Positions 1 through 7,349 are shown, numbered from the stretch's first letter. The stretch: 40,923 bases of DNA from Parcubacteria group bacterium GW2011_GWA2_51_10 (GCA_001004265.1 LCQS01000008.1:1-40923), one strand, 5' to 3'. Program-made: numbers and translations. The notes: generated by a model from the letters alone, not told the origin.

Positions 1-1649
1 TGGCCGACGCCGGGAACAATAGTATCCAAGATTTTATCGATTACTCGGTTATCGTTCGGATCGAGAAAGGACTGCTTGATGAAATCGGTAATGATCTCAT
101 CGTGCACAACCATGCCCTCGTCGAATCGACGCGGCACGCCGGAACCGCCGCCTTCGGTACCACCGTTCTGTGATTCGAGCCACTCGCGAAAAATTTGCTG
201 ATCTTCCAGGTCAAACTCTCGAAAATCCTTCCAGTTCTGATCGTTGTTAAGCCCGACATGCGAAACGACGTAGCCGTGGTTTGCGGGATTCCCAGGATCA
301 TCTTGGAACATCACGCGCATGATGCGACCGACAAACTGAACATACGGCGACAAGCTGCGAAAAGGACGAAAGACAGCAGCGACCGCGAGAGGAGGGTGAT
401 CAAATCCTTCGCCCAACATCTGCACTTGCACGACGCAGTCGATGCGACCGTCCTCTAGATCTTGGTGCACACCTGCTTTCTTGTCCTCGTCCATTTCACC
501 GTATATTTCCTTTGCTTTGATGCCGCGCTGTTCGTACAGATCGCGAAGCTGTCGTGCGTGATCGACGGAACACGCCGCCGCGATGATTTGTTGTTTTTGT
601 CCAGTCTTTTCACGCAGCTCGCGCATTCGATGAATGCTCGCATCCACGATATGCACGTTGCATTCCGGTGAGAGTGCGACGCCTCTCCGGAACCACGCTT
701 CTTCGCGCAATTCCATGACCTCTTCAAGCGTGTGTCGCTTCGTATCGCCCCGATACGCAAAATAGATCTCGGCGGGCGCAACATTTATTGAGTGAATTTG
801 CTTGATGTAGCCCGCAAGCATCGCCTTTGAATAGGGATATCTGTAGACGACCTCGCCCGTCACACGACGCCCATCTCCACGGAAGGGAGTAGCGGTGAGA
901 CTCACAACCTTCGCATCCGGAAACCGGCCGAAGACCTTCGTCCAACTGTCGGCTACATTGTGGTGCCCCTCGTCGACGAGAATCATGTCGAAGAAGGCCG
1001 GTGGAAATTGTGGAAGCCAGCGATCTGCTGAACTCGCCAGCTGTTGGATATTCGCAACTACATACTGGCTTTCTGTACAGTCATGGATATTGGCCTTTGG
1101 TCCGTCCAGTACTGCAACAAACGGTCCGTCAGCGAATGAAGTCAGCACGTGCGCTTTCGCGAGAAAGAATTTCGGATGGCCGACTTCGAGCGCATCCGAT
1201 ACGCCCTTGCGAATCGTGGTGTTCGGTACGATGACCAACACTCGACTTTTGGATATACCGAAGGGAAGGGTTGCAATGAGTCCCGTTTTGCCGCAACCGA
1301 CCGGTATTTGAAGTATGGCGGGTTCGTTGCTCTTTTGAAAATGCTCGCGCACTTTTTTGTGTGCCTCGCGCTGCGGCTCCCGGAGTCGGTCATTCGTTTC
1401 GATATTTGCGATCGACTTCTCGAACAGACTCCCTGGGTTGCTCTGCTCGGCGTGTTTGTACTCGATACGATGTGGTTCCAAGTCTGATCGCTTGTAGTAT
1501 CGATAGTCATTGCCCGGGTGCCGGACAGATTTGAGCTTTCCTTCCGCGTCCCAGCGACGGAGCGTCTGAGCGGAGATCCCCAAGTATTTGGCAGCCTGTT
1601 GCACGGTGAGATAGTCCTTTTCTTCCGGTGTATCAACCATATCCAACAT
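1..1649 (-). CDS. MerR-type HTH fused to DEAH-box helicase, 3' end outside window
   Basis: Superfamily 2 nucleic-acid helicase or translocase with its own DNA-binding head. The ORF is open through the window edge, so the track misses it; 549 codons are visible. Residues ~12-64 form a MerR/excisionase-like winged HTH (YLTVQQAAKYLGIS, then DYRYYKRSDLE). Residues ~110-130 hold Walker A (VGCGKTG), ~224-230 the DEAH-type motif II (VDEGHH), ~251-256 motif III (LTATPF), and motif VI reads QFVGRIMR. The ATG at 1649 has an AAGGA ribosome site five bases upstream, unlike many genes here. It may act in defence, restriction or element control, and it neighbours an RHS/HEPN region, but no partner nuclease or methylase is visible. 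Helicase assignment is firm; the biological role is not. Confidence 0.85.
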   Translation of the reverse strand, partial: MLDMVDTPEEKDYLTVQQAAKYLGISAQTLRRWDAEGKLKSVRHPGNDYRYYKRSDLEPHRIEYKHAEQSNPGSLFEKSIANIETNDRLREPQREAHKKVREHFQKSNEPAILQIPVGCGKTGLIATLPFGISKSRVLVIVPNTTIRKGVSDALEVGHPKFFLAKAHVLTSFADGPFVAVLDGPKANIHDCTESQYVVANIQQLASSADRWLPQFPPAFFDMILVDEGHHNVADSWTKVFGRFPDAKVVSLTATPFRGDGRRVTGEVVYRYPYSKAMLAGYIKQIHSINVAPAEIYFAYRGDTKRHTLEEVMELREEAWFRRGVALSPECNVHIVDASIHRMRELREKTGQKQQIIAAACSVDHARQLRDLYEQRGIKAKEIYGEMDEDKKAGVHQDLEDGRIDCVVQVQMLGEGFDHPPLAVAAVFRPFRSLSPYVQFVGRIMRVMFQDDPGNPANHGYVVSHVGLNNDQNWKDFREFDLEDQQIFREWLESQNGGTEGGGSGVPRRFDEGMVVHDEIITDFIKQSFLDPNDNRVIDKILDTIVPGVG

Positions 1650-1764
1650 TATACATCCTTCTTTATATGCTTTTCTAACGTCAAGTGGGGACAGCTCGAT
1701 CCGGCAGCATGAAGTAGACGTTTACGCCTCCTTTTTATGGTGTCTATTGTGTCTATTCACGGGG

Positions 1765-1770
1765 TATAAT
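1765..1770 (+). promoter_or_regulatory. Putative -10 box before the RHS gene
   Basis: A perfect TATAAT stands six bases before an in-frame GTG (1777) of the RHS reading frame. This matches the short-leader spacing seen at several other genes in the window. No convincing -35 box lies 16-18 bases upstream, so this is weak support. Confidence 0.3.
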
Positions 1771-1776
1771 TTTGGG

Positions 1777-3213
1777 GTGTTCGTCCTTTCACAGAGCGTA
1801 AAAGTCGATGAGTCCGCAATGGACGCACTGGACGCCATGTGGTACGCGTACCGTCGCTCCCACTTCAAAAGCGTCGAAAGTTGCTCGATATGCCGCGCAA
1901 GGGCCCATGTGGCCGCGCTGGTGCTCGCATACAGGATTGAAACCGCCGACTGGAAAAGCGGAGAGGGTGTCGGTGCAGCTGCTACTACTACGTTTGGGTA
2001 CGACTACTCCGGCCAAAGGGTCTTCTCACAGACCGCATCCAGCACCACCGTGTTTCCGTCGAAATATTTCAGCGTTACCTCGCGTACTGTTGCCTCAACG
2101 ACTTACGCAACTTCGACAAGCTACATTTTTGCGGGAGATACACAGGTCGCATATATCGAGCAAGATCTGATAAATGGAAGCGCGACCGGAACACCGCGTA
2201 CGTTCTATGTACATCCAGATCACCTGGGCAGTACGAATGTCATAACAACGGCGAGCGGGACTGTTCAGTCTGTTCGCGATTATCTTCCGTTCGGCAGCAG
2301 CCGTATTAACTCCGGCGATGCATCACTGCGTCGCGGTTATATTGGCGAGTTTGAGGAAGGCAACAATTTGTCCTATCTCAACGCACGTTTTTACCAGAGC
2401 GACCGAGGACAATTCCTTAGCCAAGATCCGGTGTTCCTTGCACTAGGAAATCCGAGCAAAGTAAAAGAGTTACTAAAGCAGGAGCAACACGAATTACTCA
2501 GCGATCCACAACAGTTGAACTCGGCTCGGACGATGGGCGGATCGAATTCCGGATTCGCATCAGGCTGGAACGGAAATACGCAGTCAGGGGGCAACTCGAT
2601 TTCCCAAGCTGAATACCTGGCCGACCCCCAAATGCAAAATTCGTATGCGTACGCACGCGGGAACCCCCTTCGTTACAAAGATCCTGAAGGATTATGGTAT
2701 GGAGAAGTTTCTCTTGAATTTAGCCCACCGCCGCCCTTCTTCTTAAGTCTGTCTACTGGTTTCAGAGGAGACGCAACAGGCGTAACTTGGTTTGTCGCAG
2801 GCGGGCCCTCGTTCGGTGCGATATTCCCATTAAAAGCAATTTTCTCATCAGGGAACCTGTCCCATCAAACAGAGTGGACTGTATCGCGAAGCGCTGAATT
2901 ATTTGGTGGTGCTGGTATGGGCGTCTCGACCGAAGGAGCTTTTGATCCACGCAGACCACTGAGCACCGGAACGAATCCGGTCTCTAGTTACTACACGGGG
3001 GCCGGACTGGGGGGTGGTGTTTCTCAGCAATATACGTTCTCAACTCCGATACACACATGGAGTTCAGTATCGAATTCTAGCCGACCTTCCGGCAATCTGG
3101 ACGCGAAATCCTTAGGCATAGGCAATACGGGTTCGGGCACATTCACCGGGACCTACAATTTTGGTCCTAGCATCGGGACCTACAACTTCGGTACAGGGTC
3201 GTGGGCAAAGTAG
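1777..3213 (+). CDS. RHS-repeat core protein with variable C-terminal tip, 5'-truncated
   Basis: RHS/YD-repeat protein fragment. The recognisable core begins near TTTFGYDYSGQRV and runs through FYVHPDHLGSTN, DYLPFGSSR and YLNARFYQSDRGQFLSQDP to NSYAYARGNPLRYKDPEG. After DPEGLW the sequence changes to a Gly/Ser/Thr-rich tip of ~170 residues of unknown function, ending with two GTYNFG repeats. Full RHS proteins are usually over 1000 residues, so this is a core-plus-tip piece. The first ~60 residues do not look like RHS. The ORF opens at TTG 1747; GTG 1777 lies six bases after a perfect TATAAT (1765-1770) and ATG 1819 is also possible. Family knowledge makes the tip a candidate secreted toxin. 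No signal peptide is seen, so export of this copy is doubtful. Confidence 0.75.
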   Translation: MFVLSQSVKVDESAMDALDAMWYAYRRSHFKSVESCSICRARAHVAALVLAYRIETADWKSGEGVGAAATTTFGYDYSGQRVFSQTASSTTVFPSKYFSVTSRTVASTTYATSTSYIFAGDTQVAYIEQDLINGSATGTPRTFYVHPDHLGSTNVITTASGTVQSVRDYLPFGSSRINSGDASLRRGYIGEFEEGNNLSYLNARFYQSDRGQFLSQDPVFLALGNPSKVKELLKQEQHELLSDPQQLNSARTMGGSNSGFASGWNGNTQSGGNSISQAEYLADPQMQNSYAYARGNPLRYKDPEGLWYGEVSLEFSPPPPFFLSLSTGFRGDATGVTWFVAGGPSFGAIFPLKAIFSSGNLSHQTEWTVSRSAELFGGAGMGVSTEGAFDPRRPLSTGTNPVSSYYTGAGLGGGVSQQYTFSTPIHTWSSVSNSSRPSGNLDAKSLGIGNTGSGTFTGTYNFGPSIGTYNFGTGSWAK

Positions 3214-3237
3214 TTATTAATAGATTAAAAAATAATT

Positions 3238-3474
3238 ATGACCATACTTTCACTGATATTCGTAGCAATAGGACTATTTTTTCTCGTGTGGAGCAAATCA
3301 CTCGCCCAGTGGCTTTACGATCTTCATCGTCCTCTATTCAAAACCACATTTTCCTGGCTGATTGATGTAGACGCGCCATGGTTTAGAAAATCATATGACA
3401 TAGCGATGGTAGGAATCGGTGTCATGCTTTTAATCGGTGCCTATTTCACCTACTTCGGTCCGATCACTTCGTAA
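3238..3474 (+). CDS. Small two-helix membrane protein next to RHS tip
   Basis: 78-residue protein of unknown function. A hydrophobic helix fills residues ~3-24 (LSLIFVAIGLFFLVW) and another ~55-73 (IAMVGIGVMLLIGAYF), with a short polar loop between. It starts 24 bases after the RHS stop. A small membrane protein in the same position follows the second RHS tip (6964-7266), although the two share no obvious sequence. By analogy with polymorphic-toxin loci, the gene after a tip is often the immunity protein, so immunity is a reasonable guess here. That is inference from position only; no named family is recognised. Confidence 0.6.
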   Translation: MTILSLIFVAIGLFFLVWSKSLAQWLYDLHRPLFKTTFSWLIDVDAPWFRKSYDIAMVGIGVMLLIGAYFTYFGPITS

Positions 3475-3490
3475 AAATATAAAAAACGTT

Positions 3491-3760
3491 ATGAATTTAG
3501 AAATCATTCAAACTCTCGTCTTTCCCGTGATAAGCGTGGTTAGTTATTTCGCGTGGCAAAAGTATCAGGATAGGGATTATTTTTGGATCATGTGGGTAGC
3601 GATAGTTGGTCTAACCATCGATATACTTCGTTACGTCATTACGTCAACATTTGAATTGACGTCAACTTTATCGACAGTAATGAGCACATCCCTGATCGTC
3701 GTTTGGATTGTGCTAATCCTATTCTTGATTAAAGTCGGAATCTGGGGGTCAAAAAAGTAA
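3491..3760 (+). CDS. Small membrane protein, about three helices
   Basis: 89-residue hydrophobic protein of unknown family. The track opens the frame at 3437 inside the preceding gene, but the ATG at 3491 gives a clean start (MNLEIIQTLVFPVISVVSYF). Predicted helices lie at ~6-22, ~29-48 and ~62-83, with a basic end (GSKK). It belongs to the run of small genes between the RHS tip and the HEPN gene. Possible roles are a second immunity protein or an accessory membrane partner of the HEPN protein; nothing in the sequence decides between them. The coding call rests on ATG start, length and membrane character. Confidence 0.5.
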   Translation: MNLEIIQTLVFPVISVVSYFAWQKYQDRDYFWIMWVAIVGLTIDILRYVITSTFELTSTLSTVMSTSLIVVWIVLILFLIKVGIWGSKK

Positions 3761-3788
3761 AAAGACGTACTGTCGCTTCTAATCCAAG

Positions 3789-4331
3789 ATGCTAAAACCC
3801 GCTGATTTCGAAAATCTAATCTGGGATTTCTTGCTGACCTACAGACAATTTTTACTCCACGGTCACTTACACAAAAGAGTGACCCACGATGCGTACGAGG
3901 CAAATATCGCTACATGGAATACGCTGCTACTTAGTCTAGAATCGGGAGCCCTGCTTGGCCTGGCGAGACTTTTGGAAAGAACTAACGATATTGGGAAACC
4001 TTTTAGCGATTTAGTGGGGAGGACATTTGATAACAAGGAATTTGACACTAACGAACTCGATGATATTGCTGAAAGAATACTGAAACTACGACATGCCTAC
4101 ATAGCTCACGCAGATTTATCAAAAATGCGTAACATGGAATCTTTTTTGAAGGCACACCGATTGAATGGTACTGAAATGATAAAGATGATTGATGCTATCA
4201 AAAATAGACTCATTCAATATCAAAAAGGCCTCAGTTCTAACATCGAGGTACAGAGGTTATTTACCGAAAGTCAAAACAACGCATTACATGAGCTCGAGGC
4301 TTGGTTAAAATCATTTGCAAATCCTCTGTAG
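3789..4331 (+). CDS. HEPN-domain protein resembling AbiU2
   Basis: 180-residue, mostly helical protein resembling the HEPN AbiU2 group known from abortive phage infection. The decisive feature is LRHAYIAHADLSK, where R101 and H107 fit the R-x4-6-H catalytic motif of HEPN ribonucleases followed by the typical AHADL stretch. An upstream helix (TLLLSLESGALLGLARLLER) also fits the family. It is predicted to be a cytoplasmic RNase-type toxin. No obvious antitoxin (nucleotidyltransferase or MNT) is adjacent; the flanking genes are small membrane proteins and the IR-bounded repeat segment. Its stop codon is one base from the left 28-bp inverted repeat. Codon use is AT-richer than in the glycan genes, suggesting acquisition. 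The match was judged by eye. Confidence 0.65.
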   Translation: MLKPADFENLIWDFLLTYRQFLLHGHLHKRVTHDAYEANIATWNTLLLSLESGALLGLARLLERTNDIGKPFSDLVGRTFDNKEFDTNELDDIAERILKLRHAYIAHADLSKMRNMESFLKAHRLNGTEMIKMIDAIKNRLIQYQKGLSSNIEVQRLFTESQNNALHELEAWLKSFANPL

Positions 4332-4360
4332 CAAAAAAGACGTTTAGCCATTTTTCTTAA

Positions 4361-4416
4361 TGCATCATCGTCAAAAATTATTGAATCCAAAACATCCAAC
4401 AAGAATTGACGCTTTC
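4361..4416 (-). repeat. Inverted 56-bp copy of recombinase 3' coding sequence
   Basis: Identical to the reverse complement of 6217-6272, which encodes KRQFLLDVLDSIIFDDDA of the recombinase. Beyond 4416 the match degrades (GCTGCGAG against TTTGCGGG), suggesting that it came from a related recombinase rather than a perfect recent duplicate. On the minus strand it directly follows the RHS core fragment. Confidence 0.85.
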
Positions 4417-4434
4417 TCGCAGCATTTTCTTCGC

Positions 4435-4573
4435 GCGTACGCATACGAATTTTGCATTTGGGGGTCGGCCAGGTATTCAGCTTGGGAAATCGAGTTGCCC
4501 CTTGACTGCGTATTTCCGTTCCAGCCTGATGCGAATCCGGAATTCGATCCGCCCATCGTCCGAGCCGAGTTCA
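4435..4573 (-). pseudogene. Inverted fragment of RHS core
   Basis: 139 bp matching 2516-2654 of the RHS gene in reverse orientation, with one visible substitution (CAGTCAAGGGG against CAGTCAGGGGG). It encodes NSARTMGGSNSGFASG through ADPQMQNSYAYAR, ending exactly where the variable tip would begin. The tip is missing: after YAR the reading enters recombinase-derived sequence out of frame. The upstream boundary is the shared GAACTC beside the 87-bp repeat. This is a donor or relic core end, not an expressible gene. Confidence 0.85.
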
Positions 4574-4653
4574 CCTACTGGACAACGCATTGAGTCGCGC
4601 GCCCTTCGGGCGCGCTCCTGCCCCGAATCCTGAATTCCCAACGGCACGAATCC
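4567..4653 (-). repeat. 87-bp repeat, left copy, abutting RHS core at GAACTC
   Basis: Exact reverse complement of 6285-6371. It holds a strong GC palindrome (GCGCGCCCTTCGGGCGCGC at 4597-4615) and ends at GGTGAACTC. Here the GAACTC leads into the RHS core copy GGCTCGG; in the right copy it leads into the second RHS tip. A candidate recombination end. Confidence 0.85.
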
Positions 4654-4708
4654 GCAGAATTTTAAGAAAAATGGCTAAACGTCTTTTTTAGAATCTCCAC
4701 AGAGAAAT

Positions 4709-4738
4709 TTGCTCGCTCACAAATCAATCACGTACAAT
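4709..4738 (+). promoter_or_regulatory. Putative promoter of the recombinase gene
   Basis: TTGCTC at 4709-4714, an 18-base spacer and TACAAT at 4733-4738. Only seven bases separate the -10 box from the ATG at 4746, so the transcript would be nearly or fully leaderless. No Shine-Dalgarno site is visible. Confidence 0.5.
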
Positions 4739-4745
4739 CAACACC

Positions 4746-6377
4746 ATGAAAACTGCTGCACTCTACGCGCGCGTCTCGACCGACATGCAAAAAGAAGAAG
4801 GAACAATCAAGAGCCAGCTTTTTGAATTGCGTCAGCAAATTTCGCGCGATGGACATACGCTCACGAAAGAGTATGTGGACGACGGGTGGAGCGGCGGGCG
4901 TATGGACAGACCCGCACTCGACCAACTGCGCCAAGACGTGAGAGCAAACGTTTTCGACATGATATATTTCCACGCCGCAGATCGCATCGCACGAGATATC
5001 GAGTATCAGCGAATCATCATTGCCGAGCTACTGAAATACGGAAAACAAATCGTAATAAACGGCAAAGAATACGAGCAAACTCCTGAAGGGAAAATGATGT
5101 TAACGATGCTTGGGCTTTTTGCGGAATACGAGAAAGCGAAATTTGCTGAACGCTCTGTACGTGGGCGGCGGCACAAAGTGCGGCAAGGTATTCCTGCGAC
5201 GGGCGGCAATGTTCCATACGGCTACGCGCTCGTGAGCAAAACCGATAACAAGCCGCAACATATCATCGTGAACGAGGAGCGCGCCGCCGTAGTGCGTTGG
5301 ATATACGAAATCTATGCCAACACAGAAATCGGCATCAACGAACTAACGCGGCAAATGCAGATTAGTCAGGCGCTCCCATCGCACGGAGGCAGGTGGAGCA
5401 GAAGCACCGTGCATTTCATCCTCACAAACACCGCGTATTACGGCGAAATCCACTACTACACCGTCCGGCGCGTTCCGGCGACAGGGAGCCGCCCGCGACA
5501 CGTCAAATTCAAGACTGTGGAGCGCGATCCGAGCGAGCAAATGACCATCAGTGTGCCGTCAATCGTGTCGCGCGAACTGTGGAATAAGGTGCAGGCAAAA
5601 TTGGAGCGCAACAAGAGAGTGTACCGCAACGCTCCGCGCAAATATCTTTTGAGCGGCCTCGTACAATGCGCGCGCGACGGCAAAAGCTACACGGGCTACA
5701 CCCAACTGTGGGAGCCGGGTGGTGCAGCACGATACAGCCATTATCAGTGCAACCACAATCGAAAAATGCACGAAGCGGGATACTCGCTGGAAAAAGATCG
5801 TTGCACGAATAAGTCCATCGTCGCATCGCGCATTGAAGTCGGTGTGTGGCTTGCGGTTGTCAACGAGATACTGAATCCAGCACGGTTGAAAACGCACATC
5901 GAGCTACTTCGCACGAGGACACGGGAACGCGACGACGAATATCGCAAGAAGCTGAAAGGCATCGAAAGAGAGCTGCGGCGTAACCAAGAGCAGAAACAGC
6001 GGCTTTTAGACCTGTACACCGACGGCAACAAGGCGCGGGATATGTTCGAGCGGAAAATGCTAAACTTAGATGAGGAGGAGCGTGGGTTGCGCCAGAAGCA
6101 AGTCGAATTGGCGAATACGATCACGCTCGTCCCTGATCCTTCACATATTCGCAAAAGCATCGCTGTGTATTGCGGCAAATTGAGTGAGAGGGTTTCTCGC
6201 ATCGTGGATTTTGCGGGAAAGCGTCAATTCTTGTTGGATGTTTTGGATTCAATAATTTTTGACGATGATGCACTCCTGATTCGGGGATTCGTGCCGTTGG
6301 GAATTCAGGATTCGGGGCAGGAGCGCGCCCGAAGGGCGCGCGACTCAATGCGTTGTCCAGTAGGTGAACTCATATAG
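4746..6377 (+). CDS. Large serine recombinase
   Basis: 543-residue site-specific recombinase of the large serine family. The N-terminal resolvase domain (~1-145) starts with ALYARVSTD, where S11 is the nucleophile, and continues through YVDDGWSGGRMDRPALDQL and AEYEKAKFAER. A recombinase domain follows (~155-290), then a zinc-ribbon region (LVQCARDGKSYTG, HYQCNHN, DRCTNKS) whose first CxxC is degenerate. A long coiled coil (~385-455) comes next, then the C-terminal QFLLDVLDSIIFDDDAL. The last ~27 residues are encoded by the 87-bp repeat that touches RHS DNA, and the gene overlaps the second RHS tip by 14 bp. Length and domains are those of an intact integrase-like enzyme. No phage genes accompany it. 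Confidence 0.9.
   Translation: MKTAALYARVSTDMQKEEGTIKSQLFELRQQISRDGHTLTKEYVDDGWSGGRMDRPALDQLRQDVRANVFDMIYFHAADRIARDIEYQRIIIAELLKYGKQIVINGKEYEQTPEGKMMLTMLGLFAEYEKAKFAERSVRGRRHKVRQGIPATGGNVPYGYALVSKTDNKPQHIIVNEERAAVVRWIYEIYANTEIGINELTRQMQISQALPSHGGRWSRSTVHFILTNTAYYGEIHYYTVRRVPATGSRPRHVKFKTVERDPSEQMTISVPSIVSRELWNKVQAKLERNKRVYRNAPRKYLLSGLVQCARDGKSYTGYTQLWEPGGAARYSHYQCNHNRKMHEAGYSLEKDRCTNKSIVASRIEVGVWLAVVNEILNPARLKTHIELLRTRTRERDDEYRKKLKGIERELRRNQEQKQRLLDLYTDGNKARDMFERKMLNLDEEERGLRQKQVELANTITLVPDPSHIRKSIAVYCGKLSERVSRIVDFAGKRQFLLDVLDSIIFDDDALLIRGFVPLGIQDSGQERARRARDSMRCPVGELI
6285..6371 (+). repeat. 87-bp repeat, right copy, abutting RHS tip at GAACTC
   Basis: Exact inverted match to 4567-4653. It covers the end of the recombinase coding region, a GC palindrome at 6323-6341 and the junction GGTGAACTC, after which the RHS sequence ATATAGC (NSYSYGRNN) begins. 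The two copies flank the recombinase and point outward. Confidence 0.85.
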
Positions 6378-6942
6378 CTATGGACGAAATAATCCTCTCC
6401 GATACTCGGATAACGGAGGTAATGGCGTAGTAGATAAAGTGGTGTTTAACACCTTCAGGTGGTTATTCCGCGCCGACGATGCCACAGACATAGCCAATAG
6501 TTCGCTAGACATGTATTCGGTCTACGGTGAGCCTGGTGCGCCAGAATCTGCGCACGTCGATGCGGGTGGTAATCTTGGCTGGGATTTGGTCCAGCTTCTT
6601 CCGTCACTCACGCCTGCCGCGTTTCCTATGATGCTTTGGGATGGCTTCATCTTTACAGGTGAGATGATGGGACTTGATCCAAAAGACGCACCTCAACACG
6701 TTGAAAATATGAAAGAGAGGCTAAGAAAGGAGAATATTATTCCCGGATTACAATTTCAATCTACGTCAGCGAGTGGAGCAAAAAGCCAACCGATAGTCGG
6801 ACAGCAGAACACTCAGCGTACAAATAATTCATCTGCTGGAAATACCGTTTACGTACAGGGCTCGAATCTTCCTCGTTCCAAAGATCCAGTAGGCTCCAGC
6901 GGCGGCCAGCCGGTATATTGCTGGGGTTCTTGTGGAAATTAA
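6364..6942 (+). CDS. Orphan RHS C-terminal tip
   Basis: 192-residue reading frame beginning (GTG) at the very end of an RHS core: NSYSYGRNNPLRYSD corresponds to NSYAYARGNPLRYKD of the upstream RHS gene. Everything upstream in the core is absent and is replaced by the recombinase. The remaining ~175 residues form a different tip of unknown family, with a hydrophobic stretch (WDLVQLLPSLTPAAFPMMLWDG) and a Cys-containing end (PVYCWGSCGN). It overlaps the recombinase stop by 14 bp, so translational coupling could express it alone. In RHS loci such headless tips act as a silent reservoir for tip exchange. No toxin motif is recognised. A small membrane protein gene follows 21 bp downstream. Confidence 0.7.
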   Translation: MNSYSYGRNNPLRYSDNGGNGVVDKVVFNTFRWLFRADDATDIANSSLDMYSVYGEPGAPESAHVDAGGNLGWDLVQLLPSLTPAAFPMMLWDGFIFTGEMMGLDPKDAPQHVENMKERLRKENIIPGLQFQSTSASGAKSQPIVGQQNTQRTNNSSAGNTVYVQGSNLPRSKDPVGSSGGQPVYCWGSCGN

Positions 6943-6963
6943 TAGTAAACTGGTTAAACACCT

Positions 6964-7266
6964 ATGAGAGATCCAATATTTTATCTTGTCGTTGCTGGCT
7001 GGGTTGCATTGACCGTATATATCGGCGTTATGGGTGTTCGTATGACGATAGACAAGAACTACAGAAAAAAATGGGCTCAAACGATCTATAAACCAACAAG
7101 TGAGAATGACAAGAAGGAACTGGATAGTCTTTTCAAGTTCACCGAAGGTCCAGCATATATTCTTATGAGTCTTTTTTTAGCAGGCTTTGGGCTGTATTTG
7201 CTAAATTTAGGTCTTGACCTGACCCCCAAATTTCAGACACTCATTCTGAACGGGATTACTCGCTAG
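6964..7266 (+). CDS. Small two-helix membrane protein, candidate immunity
   Basis: 100-residue protein with hydrophobic helices at ~5-26 (FYLVVAGWVALTVYIGVMG) and ~64-83 (AYILMSLFLAGFGLYLLNLG) and a charged loop between (DKNYRKKW, SENDKKELDS). No family is recognised. It follows the orphan RHS tip by 21 bp, the same layout as the 78-residue membrane protein behind the first RHS tip. This supports, but does not prove, a tip-plus-immunity pair. A membrane immunity protein would fit a toxin that acts on or from the envelope. The start ATG at 6964 has no clear ribosome site. Confidence 0.6.
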   Translation: MRDPIFYLVVAGWVALTVYIGVMGVRMTIDKNYRKKWAQTIYKPTSENDKKELDSLFKFTEGPAYILMSLFLAGFGLYLLNLGLDLTPKFQTLILNGITR

Positions 7267-7329
7267 AATGAAGCGATATGAAGAAGCACCGCATCGCACT
7301 CGAGGTGCGGGATGATAACGATGATAACG

Positions 7330-7349
7330 GGGATAACGGGGACAGGCAC
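7330..7349 (+). repeat. 20-bp repeat GGGATAACGGGGACAGGCAC, copy 1
   Basis: The same 20 bp recur at 8081-8100 in the same orientation, one on each side of the secreted-protein gene. The left copy is preceded by extra GATAACG units. A second short palindrome, GTGTCTGACAC, lies at 7440-7450. Such GGGGACAGGCAC and GTGTCTGACAC motifs resemble dispersed REP-like elements; no transposase is present here. Confidence 0.6.

Larger units (their letters stand above)
4333..4689. mobile_element. 357-bp segment bounded by perfect 28-bp inverted repeats
   Basis: The arms 4333-4360 and 4662-4689 are exact reverse complements over 28 bp (outer end AAAAAAGACGTTTAGCC). Inside lie, all on the minus strand, an 87-bp copy of the recombinase 3' end and downstream junction, a 139-bp copy of the RHS core, and a 56-bp copy of recombinase coding sequence. 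It fills the whole gap between the HEPN gene and the recombinase promoter, so 4332-4745 holds no intact gene. It could be an invertible segment, a MITE-like derivative or a rearrangement or assembly product. The repeats are certain; the interpretation is open. Confidence 0.6.

Noticed and set aside
1142-1636. 164-residue minus-strand ORF and nearby plus-strand ORFs in the first 1.6 kb
   Set aside because: They are shadows of the HTH-helicase gene, which is read in another minus-strand frame and shows clear motifs from end to end.
1789-2016. 75-residue minus-strand ORF with a CVHCGLIDF end
   Set aside because: It looked protein-like, but it lies antisense to the RHS 5' region, has no start context and no recognisable family.
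4371-4593. Short ORFs on both strands within the inverted-repeat segment
   Set aside because: They are produced by the inverted RHS core and recombinase copies and are not independent genes.
4597-4615. GC-rich palindrome as a transcription terminator
   Set aside because: It has no U-tract and is part of the 87-bp repeat; the right copy lies inside the recombinase coding sequence, so a terminator role is not supported.
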